From: Propionibacterium sp.
GTDB lineage: Bacteria; Actinomycetota; Actinomycetes; Propionibacteriales; Propionibacteriaceae
NCBI GenBank assembly: GCA_022837595.1
Contig: JALHFX010000070.1
Coordinates: 1 to 14,125 of the forward strand
DNA: 14,125 nt
Reading direction: 5' to 3'
Shown here piece after piece: positions 6,802-11,329 of the stretch (position 1 is its first letter; the number at the start of each line of letters is the position of its first letter). The position numbers and the translations under genes are program-made. The notes under the pieces were generated by a model. It made no database searches. It saw nothing but the letters and a program-made list of their open reading frames with translations, and was not told where the DNA came from.

Positions 6802-7724
6802 TGGCGTTACTGCTGGTGCCCGATGGGCTGGATGGCGAACGAGTCGATGTAGCAGCAGCCCGGATGACGGGGCTCACTCGATCGAGAATTGCCGATCTCA
6901 TCGACTCAGCAGGAGTGCAGCTGGCTGGATCGACTGTGCGGCGGGCCTCAATGCGCGTGAGCGCGGGTGAATTGCTCGAAGTAGATACCAGCGAACCAGT
7001 GCGCCAGCCCAGGATCACTCCGGTGCTCGCGGACGGCTTACAGATCCTTCACGAGGATTCGGACCTGTTGGTTGTTGATAAGCCCGCAGGGGTAGCGGCG
7101 CATCCCTCACTGGGTTGGGAGGGCCCCGATGTGGTCTCCCACCTGGCCGCCGCAGGAGTGCAGGTATCGACATCGGGTGCGGCCGAGCGGCAAGGCATCG
7201 TTCAGCGCCTGGATGTCGGCACGTCCGGGTTGATGGTCGTCGCCAAGAGTGAGCACGCCTATTCGATGCTCAAACAGGCTTTTCGTGACCGCACTGTCGA
7301 CAAGACTTATCTCGCGCTGGTCCAGGGACATCCCGATCCATTCGCCGGCACGATTGATGCGCCCATCGGTCGCCATCCCGGCAATGACTGGAAATTTGCG
7401 GTAGTCGCCGGCGGTCGCAACGCGGTGACCCATTACGAGGCGGTCGAGGTGCTTCGGGCGGCTACGTTACTCAGGGTGAACCTGGAAACCGGCCGTACGC
7501 ATCAGATCAGAGTGCATCTGTCGGCGATCGGGCATCCCTGCCTCGGCGATCCTCTTTATGGTGCGGATCGTTCGCTGGCTGCTCGGTTGGGACTGGAGCG
7601 CCAGTGGTTGCATGCCACGGAGCTTGGCTTCGTGCATCCGGGCAGCAGTGAATACGTGAGATTCACCTCACAGCCCAGCCCGGATTTGGAGGCCGCTCTA
7701 CAAACGTTGCGCGCAGAGTCCTGA
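6801..7724 (+). CDS. rluD: RluD-family 23S rRNA pseudouridine synthase
   Basis: This 307-residue enzyme of the RluA/RluD family isomerises uridines in large-subunit rRNA. An N-terminal S4 RNA-binding domain (about residues 12-60, with GLTRSRIADLIDSAGVQ) is followed by the catalytic domain. The active-site motif is QRLDVGTSGLMVV with D138; most relatives have His rather than Gln before RLD. Further boxes are DKTYLALVQGHP, TGRTHQIRVHLSAIGHP and LGDPLYGAD. The ATG at 6801 shares its A with the lspA stop, and GGAG (6789-6792) lies upstream; an in-frame ATG at 6741 would sit inside lspA. The lspA-rluD pairing is standard in actinobacteria. The exact target uridines (RluD versus another family member) cannot be read from sequence. 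Confidence 0.92.
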   Translation: MALLLVPDGLDGERVDVAAARMTGLTRSRIADLIDSAGVQLAGSTVRRASMRVSAGELLEVDTSEPVRQPRITPVLADGLQILHEDSDLLVVDKPAGVAAHPSLGWEGPDVVSHLAAAGVQVSTSGAAERQGIVQRLDVGTSGLMVVAKSEHAYSMLKQAFRDRTVDKTYLALVQGHPDPFAGTIDAPIGRHPGNDWKFAVVAGGRNAVTHYEAVEVLRAATLLRVNLETGRTHQIRVHLSAIGHPCLGDPLYGADRSLAARLGLERQWLHATELGFVHPGSSEYVRFTSQPSPDLEAALQTLRAES

Positions 7725-7791
7725 AATCGGGTCGCTGTCGATTTGGTAAAACGATTTTTCATCCTTTTCTGGGAGCTGTGGCGATTTCCGC

Positions 7792-7797
7792 TACCCT
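7792..7797 (+). promoter_or_regulatory. -10 box of pyk, probable leaderless promoter
   Basis: TACCCT fits TANNNT and ends 6 bases before the GTG start at 7804, the distance expected between a -10 box and the first transcribed base. No recognisable -35 lies upstream, which is common in actinobacteria. No Shine-Dalgarno sequence lies between the box and the start. Confidence 0.55.
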
Positions 7798-7803
7798 TAG
7801 AAC

Positions 7804-9222
7804 GTGCGTAGAGCAAAGATCGTGTGCACGCTCGGGCCGGCAACCGCGACCCAGGAGCGAATGGAAGAGTTGATCAGAGCGGGTCTGGATGTGGCCCGTT
7901 TCAATATGAGTCACGGCGACCACGCCGAGCACAAGACGCGCTTGGACGAGACCCGCGCTGCTGCCAAAGCTGTCGGCAAGACGGTTGGCCTGCTGGCCGA
8001 TTTGCAGGGTCCGAAAATTCGTCTCGGCACTTTCGTCGAGGGCAAGGTGAACCTGACCCACGGTCAAGAGTTCACTATCACCATCGATGACATCGATGGG
8101 GACGCCCAGCGTGCCTCCACCACCTTCAAGGGGCTTCCTGGAGACGTGAAGCCCGGAGACACCATCTTGATCGACGACGGGCGCGTCGCGTTGGAAGCTG
8201 TCACAGTTACCGACACCGACGTCGTCACCAAGGTGACAGTTGCTGGCCCGGTGAGTAATCACAAGGGCATCAACTTGCCAGGCGTGGCGGTCAACGTTCC
8301 CGCGTTGAGCGAAAAGGATGAGGCCGATCTGCGCTGGGCGTTGCAGAATGGGTTCCACATGATCGCGCTGTCGTTCGTGCGCAGGGCCGATGATGTCAAC
8401 CGCGTTCACGAGATCATGGACGAGGAAGGTGTCCGGCTCCCGGTGATCGCGAAGATCGAGAAGCCGCAGGCGGTTGCGAACCTCAATGAGATCGTGGATG
8501 CCTTCGACGGGTTCATGGTCGCGCGCGGTGATCTCGGTGTGGAGCTTCCGCTCGAAGACGTTCCGCTGGTACAGAAGAGGATCATCCGCAAGGCTCGTAA
8601 GTGGGCCAAGCCGGTGATCGTCGCGACCCAGATGCTGGATTCGATGATCAGTGCGCCGCGCCCGACCCGCGCCGAGACCTCTGATGTGGCCAATGCGGTG
8701 CTCGATGGCACCGATGCTGTCATGCTCTCCGGTGAGACGTCGGTGGGCGCCTACCCGGTCGAGACTGTTCAGACGATGGCCCGCATCGTGGAGACCACTG
8801 AGAAGCAGGGTCTCAAAGAGATCAGCAAGATCAAGTGGGATCCGCATACGACAGGCGGCGTGATCGCTATGTCCGCCGCTCAAGCGGCTCGCCAGCTCAA
8901 CGCGAAATTCATGGTGGCCTTCACCCAGTCCGGAGATACGGCTCGTCGGATGTCGCGGCTGCGCGCCGAGATCCCGTTGGTGGTGTTCACCCCTGAGGTC
9001 CAAACTGCGCATTCGCTGACGCTGTGTTGGGGCGCTCAGGTCTACATCACGCCGTCCTACCCGAGCAACGAGGACATGGTTGAGGCGGTTAACGAGATTA
9101 TGCAGGATATGGGTCTGGTGGAGGTCGACGATCACGTCATCGCCGTCTTCGGCTCGCCGATCGGTCTGGTTGGTAAGACCAATACCGTACGTGTACACCG
9201 CATTAAGAAACGCTCGGAGTGA
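7804..9222 (+). CDS. pyk: Pyruvate kinase
   Basis: Pyruvate kinase converts phosphoenolpyruvate and ADP to pyruvate and ATP, the last step of glycolysis. The 472-residue protein has the full family layout: the N-terminal RRAKIVCTLGPAT, GLDVARFNMSHG, a B-domain (about residues 70-170), the active-site KIEKPQAVANL (K217, E219), MVARGDLGVELP (D243), ATQMLDSMISAPRPTRAE and VMLSGETSVGAYPVE. The C-terminal effector-binding domain is complete and ends in TNTVRVHRIKK. The GTG is forced: an in-frame TAG ends 3 bases upstream (7798-7800), and the next start would delete the KIVCTLGPA strand. No ribosome binding site precedes it, so the mRNA is probably leaderless. A strong terminator follows, so it is likely a single-gene unit. 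Confidence 0.97.
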   Translation: MRRAKIVCTLGPATATQERMEELIRAGLDVARFNMSHGDHAEHKTRLDETRAAAKAVGKTVGLLADLQGPKIRLGTFVEGKVNLTHGQEFTITIDDIDGDAQRASTTFKGLPGDVKPGDTILIDDGRVALEAVTVTDTDVVTKVTVAGPVSNHKGINLPGVAVNVPALSEKDEADLRWALQNGFHMIALSFVRRADDVNRVHEIMDEEGVRLPVIAKIEKPQAVANLNEIVDAFDGFMVARGDLGVELPLEDVPLVQKRIIRKARKWAKPVIVATQMLDSMISAPRPTRAETSDVANAVLDGTDAVMLSGETSVGAYPVETVQTMARIVETTEKQGLKEISKIKWDPHTTGGVIAMSAAQAARQLNAKFMVAFTQSGDTARRMSRLRAEIPLVVFTPEVQTAHSLTLCWGAQVYITPSYPSNEDMVEAVNEIMQDMGLVEVDDHVIAVFGSPIGLVGKTNTVRVHRIKKRSE

Positions 9223-9248
9223 GTTTGTCGGCTGATTCGCTGACTCGA

Positions 9249-9300
9249 GGGCTTCCGCAGACATGCCGTTCGGCGTGGTTTGCGGAAGCCCTTCTTCTTG
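9249..9300 (+). terminator. Strong intrinsic terminator of pyk
   Basis: A perfect 11-bp stem pairs GGGCTTCCGCA (9249-9259) with TGCGGAAGCCC (9281-9291). An inner GCCGTTCGGC element extends the hairpin. It is followed at once by TTCTTCTTG. It begins 26 bases after the pyk stop. Confidence 0.9.
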
Positions 9301-9683
9301 ACCCGCTCAGGGATGTCGTGAGCATGCCCACCGACGCAGTGCCTGGTCGTTCAGCGGATCGGGAGCCCGTCCGCGGTTCGCGTCACTAGCGGCAAGGCGC
9401 TGATGGTTAAGTGCCATTCGCGGCCCCCGAATTGCTGCGGCTACCGAAATGCTCGGGTACCGGGCCAGCGGCTACCGATAGCACCAACAACTACCGAATG
9501 TTCGGTAGCCAGCGCGATTTTCGGTAGCTGCTGGGATTGTTGTCGCGCGGATCGGTAGCTGGAGCGATGAGCCTTCTGGGGGCCCTTGCGATCGCCACTT
9601 CTCCCATCATGGGACGCGGCTCAGCGAGCTCGCCATCCTGACGAGACGAGGTGATGCTGGTCTGCGTCAAGGTTTGGGTTCGG
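9301..9683. other. Gene-free stretch between pyk and tRNA-Leu
   Basis: I find no supported coding sequence on either strand in these 383 bases. Most of the middle is a large inverted repeat (9422-9584, listed separately). A small palindrome, TCCCATCATGGGA (9602-9614), lies between that element and the tRNA 3' end. No T-rich tail marks a clear terminator for the tRNA. Confidence 0.7.
9422..9584. repeat. Large nested inverted repeat with mirrored CTACCGA boxes
   Basis: Three CTACCGA boxes (9441-9447, 9472-9478, 9491-9497) are mirrored by three TCGGTAG boxes (9502-9508, 9521-9527, 9552-9558). All three pairs share one centre, between 9499 and 9500, with box spacings of 31, 19, 11, 19 and 31 bases. 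Pairing extends beyond the boxes: 9465-9478 with 9521-9534, 9438-9447 with 9552-9561, and 9431-9436 with 9563-9568, each with few wobbles. An outer GGCCCCC/GGGGGCC pair at 9422-9428 and 9578-9584 is offset by a bulge. Internal stretches do not match, so it is an interrupted palindrome or a rod-like RNA. It could be a repeat element, a cooperative protein-binding site or a structured RNA. Confidence 0.8.
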
Positions 9684-9766
9684 TGCCCGGGAGGGGAGTC
9701 GAACCCCTACAGCCTTTCAGCCAGACGGGTTTGAGCCGTCCGCGTATACCATTCCGCCACCCGGGC
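9684..9766 (-). tRNA. tRNA-Leu (anticodon CAA)
   Basis: On the minus strand a complete class II tRNA of 83 bases folds as follows: acceptor stem GCCCGGG (from 9766) with CCCGGGC, a D-arm that contains GGCGGAATGG, the anticodon arm GACGG-CTCAAAC-CCGTC giving anticodon CAA (reads UUG), a long variable arm TGGCTGAAAGGCTG, and T-arm GGGG-TTCGACT-CCCC. The discriminator base is A. The following bases are CCG, so the 3' CCA is not encoded and must be added by tRNA nucleotidyltransferase. The long variable arm and the anticodon agree on leucine. Upstream on the same strand I see only a weak CAGAAT -10 candidate. Confidence 0.95.
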
Positions 9767-9902
9767 TAATTGCAACCGGACCATTCTGGCACATCCCGCG
9801 TCTGGACGCCATTCGGCGGCTCGGACGATTCGTCGCCCGCGCAGTCAACGCCTTGATAAACCGTAGTGATCATGAAGACCTCGGGGGTCTTATCTAGTGC
9901 GC

Positions 9903-9908
9903 TACAAT
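9903..9908 (+). promoter_or_regulatory. -10 box upstream of pdtaR
   Basis: TACAAT matches five of six consensus bases and would start transcription near 9915, which leaves a leader of about 90 bases before the GTG. No good -35 exists. Instead, the inverted repeat AAGACC (9875-9880) / GGTCTT (9886-9891) occupies that position, so an activator or repressor site is possible. Confidence 0.5.
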
Positions 9909-9967
9909 CTGAAGCGCGTTGGCGATGGTGCCGTCCTCGGCCGCTCGCGCACGAGAAACAATAGATC

Positions 9968-9985
9968 GTCCGGATCAATCCGGAC
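9968..9985. promoter_or_regulatory. Perfect 18-bp palindrome in the pdtaR leader
   Basis: GTCCGGATCAATCCGGAC is two perfect 8-bp arms around CA. As RNA it would make a GC-rich 6-bp stem (GTCCGG/CCGGAC) with the hexaloop ATCAAT. It ends 10 bases before the pdtaR ribosome binding site GAGGG (9996-10000). It could be an operator or an RNA control hairpin. Confidence 0.6.
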
Positions 9986-10006
9986 CTGCGGATTCGAGGG
10001 ATCACT

Positions 10007-10618
10007 GTGAGTGACAGCAAGAAGGCGAGTGCGGCGAAGGCTCCGCGCGTGCTGGTCGCCGAAGATGAGGCACTGATCCGTTTCGATCTTGTCGAGCTAC
10101 TCGGCGATGAGGGGTACGAGGTCGTCGGGCAGGCTGGCGACGGTGAAACCGCGGTCGAGCTCGCCCGTGAACTCTCACCTGATCTTGTCGTGATGGACGT
10201 CAAGATGCCCAAAATGAATGGCATCGCTGCTGCAGAGGTCATCGCCTCCGAGCGGATCGCGCCGGTGGTAATGCTCACTGCTTTCAGCCAGCGTGATCTG
10301 GTCGAGCAGGCGCGCGAGGCTGGCGCGATGGCCTACGTCGTCAAGCCCTTCGACGCCTCCGATGTAGTGCCGGCGATCGAGATTGCGATGGCGCGTTTTG
10401 CCGAAATCCGCGCTCTGGACGATGAGATTGAGGATCTCGAGGAACGTCTGGCCTCTCGTAAGATCGTCGATCAAGCGAAGGGCCTACTGCAAGAGAGCCT
10501 GGGATTGACCGAGCCCGAAGCCTTCCGTTGGATCCAGAAGACTGCCATGGATCTGCGCAAGTCGATGCGCGAAGTCGCCGAGGGTGTCATCGATCACGCG
10601 AAAGCGAACCGCTCCTGA
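10007..10618 (+). CDS. pdtaR: ANTAR-domain response regulator (PdtaR type)
   Basis: This 203-residue response regulator has an N-terminal receiver and a C-terminal ANTAR RNA-binding domain. ANTAR proteins bind paired hexaloop hairpins in mRNA and prevent terminator formation; the mycobacterial homologue PdtaR is phosphorylated by the kinase PdtaS. The receiver spans about residues 14-130, with acidic pocket E19/D20, phospho-acceptor D64 in VVMDVKMPKMNG, switch T91 and K113 in VVKPF. A helical linker (ALDDEIEDLEERLASRKIVD) leads into the ANTAR domain (about 140-198), which contains DQAKGLLQESLGLTEPEAF and ends in SMREVAEGVIDHA. The start is GTG, with GAGGG 6 bases upstream. No kinase gene is adjacent, as is usual for this family. 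Confidence 0.95.
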   Translation: MSDSKKASAAKAPRVLVAEDEALIRFDLVELLGDEGYEVVGQAGDGETAVELARELSPDLVVMDVKMPKMNGIAAAEVIASERIAPVVMLTAFSQRDLVEQAREAGAMAYVVKPFDASDVVPAIEIAMARFAEIRALDDEIEDLEERLASRKIVDQAKGLLQESLGLTEPEAFRWIQKTAMDLRKSMREVAEGVIDHAKANRS

Positions 10619-10696
10619 GCCATCGGGTACCAGGACGGACAACGCCCTGATCACTATTCCGATCCTCGGCCCCGCAAACAGAGGATTACGTACGGA

Positions 10697-10749
10697 AAGA
10701 CAACAAAGAGAAGTAGCCAGCAGAGAGACGAAGACAGCAGAGAGAAGCG
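10697..10749 (+). other. Purine-rich tract with an 11-bp direct repeat after pdtaR
   Basis: The plus strand is almost free of T and rich in A and G. CAGCAGAGAGA occurs at 10718-10728 and again at 10735-10745 (period 17). On the minus strand it is pyrimidine-rich and lies directly after the 23-bp inverted repeat, so it could act as the tail of a terminator or a Rho loading stretch for minus-strand transcription. No gene was seen in 10619-10881. Confidence 0.4.
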
Positions 10750-10820
10750 GTCAGGTTGGTGGTTGCCGAGCAAGCGAGCCTATTTTTTCGGCGAGCGTCG
10801 GCAACCACCAACCTGACCGC
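10747..10820. repeat. Perfect 23-bp inverted repeat with a 28-base loop
   Basis: The left arm 10747-10769 (begins GCGGTCAGGTTGG, ends TTGCCGA) is fully complementary to the right arm 10798-10820. The loop carries TATTTTTTC (10781-10789). It lies 61 bases beyond the 3' end of the thioesterase pseudogene. On the minus strand the stem is followed by TTCTCTCT, which fits a terminator with an imperfect U-tract; on the plus strand it has no T-rich tail. The arms are much longer than a normal terminator needs, so a small mobile-element remnant is an alternative. Confidence 0.75.
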
Positions 10821-10860
10821 GACCAAGAGCAGTCGAGACCAGATCGCTGGTAACTTCATT

Positions 10861-10900
10861 CCGAGAATGCGGCAGATGCTCTCACCCGAGAATGCGGCAG
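10861..10900. repeat. 15-bp direct repeat at the pseudogene 3' end
   Basis: CCGAGAATGCGGCAG occurs at 10861-10875 and at 10886-10900, a period of 25 bases. The second copy encodes the last residues of the thioesterase (minus strand); the first lies beyond its stop, so this is a small tandem duplication of the gene end. Confidence 0.75.
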
Positions 10901-11239
10901 GTCAGTCTGCCAGAGGCGATCAGGCGTCCGTCATCGTCGGTGAGGTTCACCTGGTAGACGGCACTGGACGAGCCCAGATGGAGCTAAGTGGCTGACGCTC
11001 AACTCGGTGCCCACCGGATGCCGAGCCGGTCCGGCGTGTTCGCTCGCCGCAACCGATCCGAGGGTCTCTACCAGTGCACCGGTGGCCCCACCATGCCAAA
11101 GACCATACGGCTGGGTATTGCCTTCAACCGGTGCGTAGCCGCAGACCCTGTGGGCGCTACGTTCGGTGATCACGATGCCCACTTTGGCGTCGAATGCGCT
11201 GTCGGGATTGGGGGCTGACTCGGCTCCAGGATCGATCAT
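10882..11239 (-). pseudogene. Hotdog-fold thioesterase (PaaI/YdiI type), broken by an internal deletion
   Basis: From the ATG at 11239 the minus strand encodes a clear hotdog acyl-CoA thioesterase: FDAKVGIVITERSAHRVCGY, then PVEGNTQPYGLWHGGATGAL, then VETLGSVAASEH and PVGTELSVSH (to about 10988). The next codons lose the family and the frame stops at 10930. From 10980 another frame resumes the family C-terminus, HLGSSSAVYQVNL, DDDGRLIASGRLTC and RILG, and stops at 10884. In intact relatives such as E. coli YdiI about 16 residues separate these two blocks; here there are 7 bases. This fits a deletion of about 41 bp with loss of frame. The catalytic HGG and Glu regions remain. Substrate class (phenylacetyl-CoA, DHNA-CoA or other) cannot be told. 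It is divergent from polA. A sequencing error alone would not explain the missing residues. Confidence 0.82.
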
Positions 11240-11316
11240 GGAGTTCACTGTGGCATAAGGGCTGCGCTCGAGCGGTGCTGTCCGTTGCTGAAGCCAGAAA
11301 TGTCGGCCGTGGCGGC

Positions 11317-11322
11317 TACAGT
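11317..11322 (+). promoter_or_regulatory. -10 box of polA, probable leaderless promoter
   Basis: TACAGT fits TANNNT and ends 7 bases before the GTG at 11330, so transcription should begin at or next to the start codon. No clear -35 and no Shine-Dalgarno sequence are present. It is the same arrangement as at pyk. Confidence 0.55.
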
Positions 11323-11329
11323 CGAATAG

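Noticed and set aside
7759..9264. 501-codon open frame on the minus strand opposite pyk
   Set aside because: It lies exactly antisense to a complete pyruvate kinase, resembles no protein family I know, and is explained by the third-position GC bias of the real gene.
9441..9558. CRISPR array made of the CTACCGA boxes
   Set aside because: The repeated unit is only 7-9 bases, occurs in both orientations about one centre, and the spacings are unequal; CRISPR repeats are longer and all point one way.
9875..9891. Terminator hairpin AAGACC/GGTCTT
   Set aside because: No plus-strand gene lies upstream for it to end, the tRNA is read away from it, and no T-run follows; it fits better as a site at the pdtaR promoter.
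10584..10995. Plus-strand open frames of 79-89 codons between pdtaR and polA
   Set aside because: They overlap the pdtaR end, the 23-bp inverted repeat or the thioesterase pseudogene, have no ribosome binding site and no recognisable protein features.
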